Origin: Motiliproteus sp036964625
GTDB lineage: Bacteria; Pseudomonadota; Gammaproteobacteria; Pseudomonadales; Balneatricaceae
DNA: 64,000 nt
Direction: 5' to 3'
Assembly (NCBI GenBank): GCA_036964625.1
Contig: JBALTG010000001.1
Coordinates: 1-64,000 of the forward strand
Shown here: in pieces, positions 54,082 through 63,493 of the stretch
How positions within the stretch are numbered: the first letter of the stretch is position 1
Layout of the letters: each line of letters opens with the position of its first letter
Notes under the pieces: model-generated
Seen by the model: only the letters and a program-made list of their open reading frames with translations
Database searches by the model: none
Told to the model about the DNA's origin: nothing
Translations under genes and position numbers: made by a program

Positions 54082-54741
54082 ATGAGCGGGACCGCAGAGC
54101 AAAAACCGCGTTGGTTTCGAGTCTGCCTGATACTGCTGCTCTACGCCGGACTTTTTTCGCTAGGCCACTGGGGCGGCGGCTGGATAACAGAATGGATCAA
54201 CCTCGATCTCAGCGGCGACGCCTCATCTCCCAATTGGCAGATGATGATTGCGGGGATTGTCCTGTATGTGCTGTTGATGGCGATTCCGTTCGTGCCCGGC
54301 ATGGAGATAAGCATCGCTCTGCTCGCGGTGTTCGGTCCGGCTGCTGCGATACCGGTCTACATCGCGACGCTGGTTGCCTTGACCTTATCTTGCTTGATTG
54401 GGCAACGACTGCCCATCGTGGTACTCACCAGACTGTTTGCCGCGCTCGGCCTGCAACAAGCCAAGACACTGGTCCTGAGGCTGGAACCCTTAAACGCGCC
54501 ACAACGACTCGAGATCCTGACCGAGCAGACCCCCAAGCGGCTCTTGGCGCTGCTGTTACAGCACCGTTACATCGCCGTCATCGTCGCCCTCAATACTCCG
54601 GGCAACGCCCTTATCGGTGGTGGCGGCGGCATCGCGCTGCTGGCGGGTATCAGCGGCCTATTCTCGTTACCGCGCTTTGTCATCGCCGTTGCGTTGGCAG
54701 CTGCGCCAGTCCCTCTCGCGATTCTGTTGATCAGCGGCTAA
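54082..54741 (+). CDS. VTT/DedA-like membrane protein
   Basis: A 219-residue integral membrane protein with about five hydrophobic segments. The stretch IPFVPGMEISIALLAVFGP and the glycine-rich NTPGNALIGGGGGIALLAGI resemble the re-entrant loops of the TVP38/DedA (VTT) family, proteins linked to lipid scrambling. The identification is by motif memory. A second VTT-domain protein (DedA-PAP2) is at 9.6 kb. Confidence 0.65.
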   Translation: MSGTAEQKPRWFRVCLILLLYAGLFSLGHWGGGWITEWINLDLSGDASSPNWQMMIAGIVLYVLLMAIPFVPGMEISIALLAVFGPAAAIPVYIATLVALTLSCLIGQRLPIVVLTRLFAALGLQQAKTLVLRLEPLNAPQRLEILTEQTPKRLLALLLQHRYIAVIVALNTPGNALIGGGGGIALLAGISGLFSLPRFVIAVALAAAPVPLAILLISG

Positions 54742-54749
54742 TAAATCTG

Positions 54750-56130
54750 ACCCCGACAGGTCCGGAGAATAGCGCTAGAGCCGCTGGCACGGAGGAATTT
54801 CAGACAAAGAAAAGCCGATCACCTCAGCTCCAGAACGCGCGGTTCAAGAGTGCGATAATCGGCTCGGCTCCAGTTATTATTGTTGTTAGGGAGCGGTGTT
54901 CGCAGAGCGCCATTATTATTGTTATTGCAGCGACTCTAACGGAGTTTTCGAACTTTTTTGTTATTCTTATTTTTTGTTATTCTTATTTTTTGTTCTTATT
55001 ACTGAACTATATAGCAGAGAGCGTGCCAGAAATCGCAACATGCTGTTTTTGATAGGCTAAGAATATTTTCAGCCTAATGCCACCAGATAAGTGTCCGCTA
55101 AGCGCTACCTATACACCCACATCGGGTAACACTTAATGGGTAGCAAGGTAACACTTCGGCACAGTCTGCTGTTCTTGCGCGCACAACGACCTCCCAGCAA
55201 GCGACGCCTGACAGGCGATCTACCGCGCTGGACCCACAACACAGGATCTATCGGGCCGAAGACGAGCATCAATGCAGCTGACGCAGGGGGATTTCAGACA
55301 AAGAAAAGCCGATCACCCCAGCTCCAGAACGCGCGTTTCAAGAGTGCGATAATCGGCTCGGCTCCAGTTATTATTGTTGTTTGGGAGCGGTGTTTCGCAG
55401 AGCGCCATTATTATTGTTATTGCAGCGGCTGTTGCGGAGTTTTCGAACTTTTTGTTATTCTTATTTTTTTTGTTCTTATTACTAAGCTATATAGCAGAGA
55501 GCGTGCCAATAAACGCAACATACTGTTTTTACAGGGTGTCGGCATGCTTTCAGGCTAATGCCTCCAGATGATAATCCGCTAAGCGCTACCTATATACCCA
55601 CATCGGGTAACACTTGATGGGTAGCAAGGTAACACTTCGGCACAGGCCGCTTTGTTGCGCCCACAGCAACCTCCCAGCAAGCGACCCACAGCACTAGACC
55701 TGCGGCACAGGGCTTATCAGGCCTGGAGACGAGTACTAACATAACGGACGCAGAGGAATTTCAGACAAAGAAAAGCCGATCACCCCAGCTCAAGAACGCG
55801 AGGTTCCAGAGTGCGATAATCGGCTCGGCTCCAGTTATTATTATTGTTTGGGAGCGGTGTTTCGCAGAGCGCCATTATTATTGTTATTGCAGCGCCTATT
55901 GCGGAGTTTTCGAACTTTTTTGTTATTCTTATTTTTTTTGTTCTTATTGCTAATACATATAGCAGAGAGCGTGCCAATAAATGCAACGCGCTGTTTTTAA
56001 AGCGATAGCTGTATTTTAGGTATAAAACCATCTGATAAGCGCCCGCTAAGCGCTACCTATACACCCACATCGGGTAACACTTAATGGGTAGCAAGGTAAC
56101 ACTTTGATACGGCCCGCACTCTTGCGCGCA
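54750..56130. repeat. Three-copy tandem array of about 470-bp non-coding units
   Basis: Units share a start at about 54797, 55291 and 55758 (ATTTCAGACAAAG), with spacings of 494 and 467 bp. Each unit has a conserved front of about 250 bp with the inverted repeat AGCCGAT...ATCGGCT, AT-rich tracts (TTATTATTGTTGTT, CATTATTATTGTTATTG) and a T-rich stretch ending TATATAGCAGAGAGCGTGCC. A variable middle follows. Next is a conserved 65-bp block with two copies of GGTAACACTT, then a diverged tail. On the minus strand the inverted repeat is followed by TTTTCTTTG. No shared reading frame of credible length exists. Confidence 0.85.
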
Positions 56131-56146
56131 CACTGCTCCGCCGCCG

Positions 56147-56806
56147 TTATGCCGACGCCTCGGGCTCCAATACAGGCTCCGGCTCCTGATCCAGGATCGG
56201 CAGCTGGGAATCGGCTTTGTTCATCGCTTCGAGCACCTTGAGCGCCGCGTAGGCATCATTCGCGGCGTACAGCAGCTGATTGCTTTTCAATTCAGGCAGC
56301 GCCCAATTAGAGGTCGATACGTGCTTGGACTTTTGAAAACGCTGTTTCAACACGACCGCTATCGCCGCCTTGACCCCGATCTCCTTGCGATAGCCTTCGG
56401 CACGAAATAGCAGATTCAGATCCAGCAGAGCCCTGGGTTTGATAGCGAGCTTTCGCAGCAGGTGACCCCGATCCGATTTCAGCCCGAAACCCACCTTGAC
56501 CAGCGTCGGCAATTGCAGCAATTCTGCGACCAGGGCATGACAGGCGTCATGCTGTAGCTGAAAAATATAGGCCCTCTTCAGAGTCGTTAGCTGAATCACA
56601 TGCGGGCCATCGGAGATCTGGCCGGGCCTGAAACAGGGCTTTGACTCGGTATCAAAGCCAACGTAACGACAGCGCGAAAGATCCGCTGCTGCCGCAACAA
56701 ACTCGGCCTGGGTGGAGGGAACAATGATCTGCTCCAGAGTCAGGCCCGTAAACGGGGGCAGTAAGGCGATATCGGCTTTTGAGGGCGGTTCAAGCTTTTT
56801 GGTCAT
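56147..56806 (-). CDS. RNase D-like 3'-5' exonuclease
   Basis: A 219-residue DEDDy exonuclease domain protein. GFDTES (Asp52, Glu54), KVGFGLKSDRGHL (Asp112) and LLYAANDAYAAL (Tyr180, Asp184) supply the expected catalytic set. It is close to the WRN-exonuclease/RNase D-only branch without an HRDC domain. It could act on DNA or RNA. The gene's stop is at the right edge of the repeat array. Confidence 0.85.
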   Translation of the reverse strand: MTKKLEPPSKADIALLPPFTGLTLEQIIVPSTQAEFVAAAADLSRCRYVGFDTESKPCFRPGQISDGPHVIQLTTLKRAYIFQLQHDACHALVAELLQLPTLVKVGFGLKSDRGHLLRKLAIKPRALLDLNLLFRAEGYRKEIGVKAAIAVVLKQRFQKSKHVSTSNWALPELKSNQLLYAANDAYAALKVLEAMNKADSQLPILDQEPEPVLEPEASA

Positions 56807-56899
56807 GGATGAGCCTAGGGTAGCGAACAGATAAAAACAGTTGGCGCTAAATATGCGTTACCCTGCCGACATTTACCAGTCGCACGCCTCTCGGGACTG

Positions 56900-57072
56900 C
56901 AGCGCTCGTTAGGCAGCGGGTAGCTACGCCCTCAAGGCGGAGGAGCACTTCAGCCTGCGGCACTCGTTAGGCTGCGGGTAGCTACGCCCTCAAGGCGGAG
57001 GAGCGCTTCAGCCTGCGGCGTTCGTTAGGCTGCGGCACTCGTTAGGCAGCGGGTAGGCGTGCCCTTAAGGCG
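56900..57072. repeat. 58-bp tandem repeat with GTTAGGC boxes
   Basis: Units of about 58 bp share GTTAGGCTGCGGGTAGCTAC and CCCTCAAGGCGGAGGAGC. GTTAGGC appears four times in the same orientation. On the minus strand each unit has CAGCCT and AGGCTG arms that can pair. The last unit overlaps the 3' end and stop codon of the DUF4136 gene (57065-57072), so the array may have grown from that gene's tail. Confidence 0.75.
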
Positions 57073-57613
57073 GAGGAGGATAGCGCTGCAGCACCGCCGC
57101 GACCGTCTCGGCGATAAAGACGTCGTGTTCAGCTGGGTTTTTAAACCCGCTCAGGCGCCGTTCCGCCACCCCCCGCCACAGCAACCGTCGCTCCGCCGGA
57201 TCGAGCAGGTCGATCACCAGCGTCGCCTCCTTATACTCCTGAGACTGACCGCCGAGCAACTCCAGACCGTTGTGGCCACGGTGGCGCGAGTAGCTGCCCT
57301 CCAGCATAAAGAGATCCAGATCGACCATTTTTTCTATGCCGATCTGATAGCGGACCAAAATATCGGCCTCTGCGCGGTTAGCGGTTCGCAGGATACCGCG
57401 TACCAGAAGTTCGTTTTCAACCGCCAGTTCGACCCGCGCGCTGACCAGGGAGCTGTTGTAAATCGACGCCGGAGACAAATCGGCTGGCGAGGGCACCCAG
57501 TAGTAGTGGCCAACCTGGCTGAAATCATAGCCCGGCTGATAGTCAACGCTGACCGGAATCATCGAGCAACCGGTGAGCAGTAGCAAAAAAAGAGAGAGCC
57601 GTAACGGGCGCAT
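57065..57613 (-). CDS. DUF4136-family lipoprotein
   Basis: A 182-residue outer-membrane or periplasmic lipoprotein. The signal peptide ends in the lipobox LLTGC (Cys16), then SVDYQPGYDFSQVGHYYW, and a C-terminal region with VIDLLDPAERRLLWRGVAERRL, characteristic of DUF4136. The gene ends in YPPPP encoded by the first 58-bp repeat sequence. Function unknown in the family. Confidence 0.85.
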   Translation of the reverse strand: MRPLRLSLFLLLLTGCSMIPVSVDYQPGYDFSQVGHYYWVPSPADLSPASIYNSSLVSARVELAVENELLVRGILRTANRAEADILVRYQIGIEKMVDLDLFMLEGSYSRHRGHNGLELLGGQSQEYKEATLVIDLLDPAERRLLWRGVAERRLSGFKNPAEHDVFIAETVAAVLQRYPPPP

Positions 57614-57756
57614 GTTAAGTCCTCCTCATCTAATCAATGCTTATATTATAAGCCAGCAAAATGCGCCACGGATTGCCGGACCGGCACAGTGAGTGCTGCA
57701 TTGAACAAAAAACGTAGCATCTGGCGGCAGACAACGGTAGCGTGCGCACTACCGCT

Positions 57757-57786
57757 TTTAAGGACCGTACTCTTAAGGACCGTACC
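57757..57786 (+). promoter_or_regulatory. Duplicated ribosome-site segment before sbcD
   Basis: TTAAGGACCGTAC occurs twice in tandem (about 57758-57770 and 57773-57785), so two AAGGAC sites precede the sbcD ATG at 57787. The second is correctly spaced. The duplication may affect expression. Confidence 0.5.
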
Positions 57787-58950
57787 ATGCGCTTTATCCA
57801 CAGCTCCGATTGGCATATAGGCCGCCAGTTTCACAATGTCTCACTGCTGCAGGACCAACAGCATGTCCTCGACCAGCTGCTGGCCTACATCGCCAGTGAG
57901 GCGGTTGATGCACTGGTGATCGCCGGTGATATCTACGATCGCTCGGTCCCCCCGGCGGCGGCGGTGGAACTGCTGGACCAGGTATTGAACCAGGTCTGCG
58001 CGGAGATGGGCGTGCCGGTGATCCTGATTCCCGGCAACCACGATGGCGCCGAACGACTGCGCTTCGGCGCGCGCCAGCTGCAACGTGCCGGGCTGCATAT
58101 TATCGGTGATTTTGAACAGATGCTGACCCCGGTGACACTGATCGATAAGGTCTCCCAGGCAGAGGTGCATTTTTTCGGCATCCCCTACAACGATCCGGCG
58201 CTGGTTCGCGATCGCTTTGCCACCGAGGCCTCCAGTCACGATCAGGCCCATGCGTTCTTGATCGAGCAGATTAACGCGGTAAAAACAGCCGAGGTGCCGA
58301 CGGTACTGATCAGTCACTGCTTTATCGATGGCGCGCAGCAATCCGAATCCGAACGGCCGCTGTCGATCGGCGGTGCCGACCGCGTCAGTTACGAGCCCTT
58401 TAAGCCCTTCGATTATGTCGCCCTGGGCCACCTGCACAGCCCGCAGTACAAAGGCGAGCCGCATATTCGCTACTCCGGTTCGATTCTTAAATACAGTTTC
58501 TCGGAGCAGCATCAAAACAAGGGGGTGACCCTGGTTGAGTTAGATAGTGGCGGCCACTGCAGCACCCGCCACCTGCCGCTGAAACCGCTGCGCGATATGC
58601 GCATCCTTGAGGGTGAACTGGCAACGCTGCTGGAACAGGGCAAGGTCGATCCCCACAGTGATGATTACCTGCTGGTACGGCTGACCGATCGCCATGCCAT
58701 CCTCGACCCGATGGGAAAGCTACGCGCGGTCTACCCCAACGTCCTCCACTTGGAAAAACCGGGCATGCTGGAGACCGGTGAACAACAAATGAGCCGGGAT
58801 AAACTCAAACGCGGCGAGCTGGAGATGTTCCGCGATTTCTTCATCCAGGTCTCCGGACAAGCGCTGAGTCCGGATCAGGACGCCGCCCTGATTAACACCC
58901 TCAACGAGTTGCAGTGCACCGCCACCGTTCGCGAGGAGCCCCAGCGATGA
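57787..58950 (+). CDS. sbcD: DNA exonuclease subunit SbcD
   Basis: SbcD is the nuclease subunit of the SbcCD complex that cleaves hairpins and palindromes. The 387-residue product has the Mre11-like phosphoesterase motifs SSDWHIG (Asp8, His10), AGDIYDR, PGNHD and SHCFIDG, and GHLHS. ATG 57787 gives MRFIHSSDWH, typical; the frame extends upstream without support. Overlaps sbcC by 4 bp. Confidence 0.96.
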   Translation: MRFIHSSDWHIGRQFHNVSLLQDQQHVLDQLLAYIASEAVDALVIAGDIYDRSVPPAAAVELLDQVLNQVCAEMGVPVILIPGNHDGAERLRFGARQLQRAGLHIIGDFEQMLTPVTLIDKVSQAEVHFFGIPYNDPALVRDRFATEASSHDQAHAFLIEQINAVKTAEVPTVLISHCFIDGAQQSESERPLSIGGADRVSYEPFKPFDYVALGHLHSPQYKGEPHIRYSGSILKYSFSEQHQNKGVTLVELDSGGHCSTRHLPLKPLRDMRILEGELATLLEQGKVDPHSDDYLLVRLTDRHAILDPMGKLRAVYPNVLHLEKPGMLETGEQQMSRDKLKRGELEMFRDFFIQVSGQALSPDQDAALINTLNELQCTATVREEPQR

Positions 58951-61900
58951 AGCCGCTCAAACTGACCCTGCAGGCCTTCGGCCCCTTTGCCACTACCGAA
59001 CAGATCGACTTCAGCCTGCTGGGCGCTAATCCTCTGTTCCTGATCAACGGCCCGACCGGCGCCGGCAAGAGTTCGCTGCTGGACGCGATCTGCTTTGCGC
59101 TGTACGGCCAGACCACCGGTGCCGAGCGCGAACCGGCGCAGATGCGCTGCGATTACGCCGCTGCCGAGCTGCTGACCGAGGTGACGCTGGACTTTAGCCT
59201 GGGCCCTAAGTGCTACCGAATTCGCCGTGCAACGACCCAGGAGCGGCCTAAAGCGCGCGGGGAGGGCACCACCACCCAGCAGGCCGAGGCTCAACTATGG
59301 CGGTTGGATGACAGCCCCAACGGCTCGTTAATGGTGGCGAAAAAAGTCAACGAGGCGACCGAGCAGATTGAGCACCTTATCGGCCTCAACGTCGAACAGT
59401 TCCGCCAGGTGATGGTGCTGCCGCAGGGGAAATTCCGCGAGCTGCTGATGGCCGACTCCAAAGAGCGCGAGAAGATCTTTGGCCAGCTGTTCCAGACCCA
59501 GGTCTACCGGCGCATCGAGGAACGACTCAAAGCGCAGGCCGCAGGTATTCGGCAGTCGGTCGAGCAGCACCAGAATCAGATCAAAGGGCTGCTGGAGGGT
59601 GTTGAGGTTAACGCCGAAACCGAGGTCGACGCCGAACTGGACATCCTGGCGCCCCAGCTGGCGGCAGCCGTCGCGCTCAAACTCAGCGCCCTGGAGGCCC
59701 AGGCCCAGGCAAGCCGCGCTCAAGATCAGGCCCGCGCACTGCTTGCACGCTTCGACAGCCAAGCCCTTAAGCAGCAGGAGCTAACCGCCAAGCAGGAGGC
59801 GGGCCCGGCCATCGAGGCGCAGCAGACCCGACTCGAACTGGCCGCTGCCGCGCAGAAACTCAAGCCCAGGCATGAGCAGCTACAGTATCAAACCCAGCAA
59901 CAGGCCCGCATTAACCAGCAACTCGGGACCTGTTCCGCAATCCTGGAGCAAGCCCGCCAGGGGCTGACGCAGGCGCAGGCGCAGCTCAGCGAGGCGACTC
60001 AAGCGCATGCTCAGGTCGATACCCTCAAGCGCCAACAACTCGAACTGGAACAATACCAGGGCCGTATCCAGGCGCTGACCGATGCTCAAGCCGAAGCCGC
60101 GCGGCGCCAGCAGGCCAGCAACGCCAGTCGCGCACAACTCCAGAGCCAGCAGCTCGCGCAGCAACAACTGCTCGATGAGCAGCTCCGCAGCGAAAACCAG
60201 GTAGCAGAACTCAACCGGGAGCTGGAATCGCTGGCACCGACCCAGATCGCACTCAATACGTTGCAGCAGCAGCTGCTGCAGCGCCAGGAGCTAGAAGCGC
60301 TGCGGCGTCACTACAAGGCCCTAGCGCTAAAACAACAAGCCGCGCAACAGCAGTATGAAACCAAGCGCGCCGAATCGGAATCCGTGCAAACCGCTACCCG
60401 CCAGTTAGAGCTGCGTTGGCATACCGGCCAGGCAGCGCTGCTGGCGGCTGAACTGAAGCAGGACCAGCCCTGTCCGGTCTGCGGTAGTATCGACCACCCC
60501 GCCGCCGCAGCCACCACGCCCGGTACCGAGCCGGTGACCAGTGAGCAGCTGGACAGCCAACGTGCGGCGCAAACCTGTATCCTGGAGCAGCTGCAGGCAA
60601 GCCAGCAGGCGCTGGACTATGGCGCGCGCGATCTGGCCGATAACCTGGGCGCCGGACAGAAGCTGGCCGAGGTGATCGGTGCGCTGGCCACTCAGCCGCT
60701 CGCCGCGATTCAGTCCGACGTGGACCAGCGGCAACAGGCGCTGGCGACCCTGGCGACGCAGCAGCAACGCAAACAAACGCTGAGCCAGCGTATCGACGCG
60801 ATCAAGCAGCAGCTGACCGCGCTGCGTGAACCGCTGACGCGGCTCGAAACGCAGGCCGATCTGGATAAAACCAGCGATCTCGAAGCCCGCGCCCGTATCA
60901 CCGAGCTGCAGCAGCAACTCCCCGAGGCCTATCGGGATCGCGCGACGTTGCTGCAAGCGCTGAAGGCGATCGGTACCCAGCTCCAGGCATTAAACCAGGC
61001 GTTGGAGCGCGCTCAAACCGCCGTCACCCAGAGTCGTTCCGAGGTCGATAAAAGCGACGCTCAGTTGCAGGCGCTGAACCAGCAGCAACAACAGCTGGCG
61101 ACTCAGTGCGAGACGGCAGAGAGCAACTGGCAGCTGGCGCTGCGGGACAGTCCCTTTGACCGCATCGAGTCGTTTCAGCAGGCGTTGCTCGATGATAGCC
61201 AGCAGCAACAGATCGCGTCTGAGATAGAAGCGTATCGATCCGCGCTGAATAGCCTGATGGGCGCATTGGCGCTGTTGCAGCAGGAGCTGGCAGGCAAGAC
61301 CCGCCCCGACCTGAGGATCATGGAAGCCGCCCTGGATGAAAAGACCAGCGTCTTTAACGGCGCCGATGAACACTGGCGTCAGCTGGATAAACGCCACAGC
61401 CAACTGCTCGGGGTGCAGCAAAAACTCCGGCGTGCGCATCAGACCCACGCCGACCTCGAAGCGCAGTATGCGATCTTCGGTACCCTCAGCGAGGTCGCCA
61501 ACGGCCAGACCGGCGACAAGATCAGCCTGCAGCGCTTCGTCCTCAGCGTGCTGCTCGACGATGTGCTGATCCAGGCCTCGCAGCGCCTCAGCCTGATGAG
61601 CAAGGGGCGTTATCAGCTGGTACGCAAAGAGGCGCGGGCCAAGGGCAACAAGGCTTCAGGATTGGAGTTGGAGGTCGAAGACGGGTACAGCGGCAATACC
61701 CGCAGCGTCGCAACGCTGTCCGGCGGTGAGTCCTTTATGGCCGCGCTGGCACTGGCGCTGGGACTGTCCGATGTGGTGCAAGCGTATGCGGGCGGAATCA
61801 AGCTCGACACTCTGTTTATCGACGAAGGTTTCGGCAGTCTCGACCCCGAATCGCTGGACCTGGCGATCCGTACCCTGATCGATCTGCAAGCCAGCGGCCG

Positions 61901-62009
61901 CACCATCGGCATCATCTCCCACGTAGCGGAGCTGAAAGAGCAGATGGCGCTGCGCCTCGATGTGATCAGCGGCCGCCAGGGCAGCCGGGTGCAAACGGTC
62001 TGTGGCTAA
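58947..62009 (+). CDS. sbcC: DNA exonuclease subunit SbcC
   Basis: SbcC is the SMC-like ATPase of SbcCD. The 1020-residue product has Walker A GPTGAGKSS (residues 35-43), long glutamine-rich coiled coils, the zinc-hook CPVC (509-512), an ABC signature LSGGESFMAALALALG and Walker B DTLFIDEGFGSLDPE (about 955). ATG at 58947 lies in an ATGA overlap with sbcD. A palindrome-cleaving nuclease next to palindrome- and repeat-rich DNA is a coincidence to keep in mind. Confidence 0.96.
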   Translation: MKPLKLTLQAFGPFATTEQIDFSLLGANPLFLINGPTGAGKSSLLDAICFALYGQTTGAEREPAQMRCDYAAAELLTEVTLDFSLGPKCYRIRRATTQERPKARGEGTTTQQAEAQLWRLDDSPNGSLMVAKKVNEATEQIEHLIGLNVEQFRQVMVLPQGKFRELLMADSKEREKIFGQLFQTQVYRRIEERLKAQAAGIRQSVEQHQNQIKGLLEGVEVNAETEVDAELDILAPQLAAAVALKLSALEAQAQASRAQDQARALLARFDSQALKQQELTAKQEAGPAIEAQQTRLELAAAAQKLKPRHEQLQYQTQQQARINQQLGTCSAILEQARQGLTQAQAQLSEATQAHAQVDTLKRQQLELEQYQGRIQALTDAQAEAARRQQASNASRAQLQSQQLAQQQLLDEQLRSENQVAELNRELESLAPTQIALNTLQQQLLQRQELEALRRHYKALALKQQAAQQQYETKRAESESVQTATRQLELRWHTGQAALLAAELKQDQPCPVCGSIDHPAAAATTPGTEPVTSEQLDSQRAAQTCILEQLQASQQALDYGARDLADNLGAGQKLAEVIGALATQPLAAIQSDVDQRQQALATLATQQQRKQTLSQRIDAIKQQLTALREPLTRLETQADLDKTSDLEARARITELQQQLPEAYRDRATLLQALKAIGTQLQALNQALERAQTAVTQSRSEVDKSDAQLQALNQQQQQLATQCETAESNWQLALRDSPFDRIESFQQALLDDSQQQQIASEIEAYRSALNSLMGALALLQQELAGKTRPDLRIMEAALDEKTSVFNGADEHWRQLDKRHSQLLGVQQKLRRAHQTHADLEAQYAIFGTLSEVANGQTGDKISLQRFVLSVLLDDVLIQASQRLSLMSKGRYQLVRKEARAKGNKASGLELEVEDGYSGNTRSVATLSGGESFMAALALALGLSDVVQAYAGGIKLDTLFIDEGFGSLDPESLDLAIRTLIDLQASGRTIGIISHVAELKEQMALRLDVISGRQGSRVQTVCG

Positions 62010-62025
62010 GCCCGCTCTTTGGCCA

Positions 62026-62050
62026 GCATGGCTGGGTTTAACAGCCATGC
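62026..62050 (+). terminator. Perfect 9-bp hairpin after sbcC
   Basis: GCATGGCTG / CAGCCATGC with a 7-nt loop lies 16 bp after the sbcC stop. No T-tract follows on either strand. A second small inverted repeat GCATGC..GCATGC lies at about 62069-62085. Confidence 0.5.
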
Positions 62051-62144
62051 AAGGTGAACATTAAGTGGCATGCCTTAGCGCATGCTTTGACCTAACGTCG
62101 TGTATAAGGTGTAAAGTCCGGCCTTTAAACTCCAGAGAATCATC

Positions 62145-63386
62145 ATGAACCGGAGCAACACTCACATAGGCAGCAGAGAGTTTATCTGCCTGATGGCCGC
62201 GCTTATGTCGCTTGTCGCCCTGGCGATCGATTCCATGCTACCGGCCTTGGATCAGATCGGCGCGAGCCTTGGCGTGCTTGATCCCAATGATAATCAACTG
62301 ATCATTTCAACCCTCTTTCTTGGGATGGCAATGGGACTGATGCTCTACGGGCCGCTGTCGGATTCGTATGGCCGGAAGAACGCCATTTACCTGGGCATTT
62401 TGATTTTTCTGCTCGGTAATCTGATCTCTCTGTATTCTGAGAACCTCACCTTTATGCTGATTGGACGGCTGTGCCAGGGGTTTGGTGCGGCGGCTACTCG
62501 GGTCGTTTCCATAGCGATGATCCGGGACAAATTTGAAGGCAGAGAGATGGGCAAAGTGATGTCCCTTATCATGGTTTTTTTCGTGATGGTGCCCGCCATT
62601 GCACCCACACTCGGCCAGGGAATCCTGCTGTTTGCATCTTGGCGGGGCATTTTCTGGCTGCTGTTTTTTGCCGGGATCGGTGGCGTCTTATGGCTGCATT
62701 TTCGTCAACCTGAAACCCTGGCAAAGGAAAAGCGCCTGCGGTTCTCACTTTCAACCATTTTCGCGGGCGTGAAGGAGACGCTTAAACATCCGATTGCTCG
62801 TTATTACATGATCGCGGCGGGAATTATCTTTGGCTCATTTGTTGGCTACTTGAGTTCTGCCCAGCAGGTTTTACAAATTCAATATCAGCTCGGTGAGACC
62901 TTTTCGCTGTATTTTGGTGCCCTTGCGTTAGCCATCGGTTTTTCATCGCTGGTTAATTCGAAGCTGGTCATGCGCTACCGCATGGACACACTGTGCTTCG
63001 CCGCCCTGACGCTTCTATCCATCGCGTCCACCCTGTTCTTTTTGTATGCGCAGGGCTTCGCAGGACAGCCGCCGTTGGCAACACTGATGGGGTATCTTGC
63101 GGTGACATTTTTTTGCTTAGGAATTCTTTTTGGAAATCTGAATACCCTGGCAGTACAGTCTCTCGGGCATATCGCCGGAGTCGCCACCTCCGTGATCAGC
63201 TCGATACAGACGTTGGTGTCGGTGGTCATTGGCAGCCTGATCGGGCAAGCGTTCGATGGCACGGTGCGGCCCATGGTCCTTGGCTTTCTCGTGTGTGGGA
63301 TTTGCGCCTTGCTTATTCTGAGCTACGTGCGCAAAAAACTGCCAGCGCTGAAGCAAGCCTCCGATCAGAAAACCGCCACGCGTTGA
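62145..63386 (+). CDS. Bcr/CflA-type MFS drug transporter
   Basis: This 413-residue 12-segment transporter of the DHA1 group carries the motif GPLSDSYGRKNAI between the second and third segments and the early phrase ALAIDSMLPALDQI, both typical of Bcr/CflA multidrug exporters. GRLCQGFGAAATRVVSIAMIRD continues the pattern. Substrate unknown. The gap before it is 135 bp. Confidence 0.9.
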   Translation: MNRSNTHIGSREFICLMAALMSLVALAIDSMLPALDQIGASLGVLDPNDNQLIISTLFLGMAMGLMLYGPLSDSYGRKNAIYLGILIFLLGNLISLYSENLTFMLIGRLCQGFGAAATRVVSIAMIRDKFEGREMGKVMSLIMVFFVMVPAIAPTLGQGILLFASWRGIFWLLFFAGIGGVLWLHFRQPETLAKEKRLRFSLSTIFAGVKETLKHPIARYYMIAAGIIFGSFVGYLSSAQQVLQIQYQLGETFSLYFGALALAIGFSSLVNSKLVMRYRMDTLCFAALTLLSIASTLFFLYAQGFAGQPPLATLMGYLAVTFFCLGILFGNLNTLAVQSLGHIAGVATSVISSIQTLVSVVIGSLIGQAFDGTVRPMVLGFLVCGICALLILSYVRKKLPALKQASDQKTATR

Positions 63387-63493
63387 GCGGGCATGATTAA
63401 TAGTCATACCCGGCATCTCGCATTTGCATTTGCATTTCACCCATTGCCATTGCACCAGTTAGACTGGTGCCTGCAACGTTTTGAGATCCAAAC

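Noticed and set aside
54111..55052. 313-codon plus-strand frame
   Set aside because: It overlaps the VTT-like membrane protein gene in another frame and runs into the repeat array; its sequence in the array is not preserved in the other copies.
55136..55558. 140-codon plus-strand frame in the array
   Set aside because: The frame spans two repeat units and is not maintained at the equivalent place in the third.
56900..57072. Integron attC sites, suggested by four GTTAGGC boxes
   Set aside because: attC needs paired R'' and R' boxes in opposite orientation around a folded core; all four here point the same way and no integrase or cassette gene is seen.
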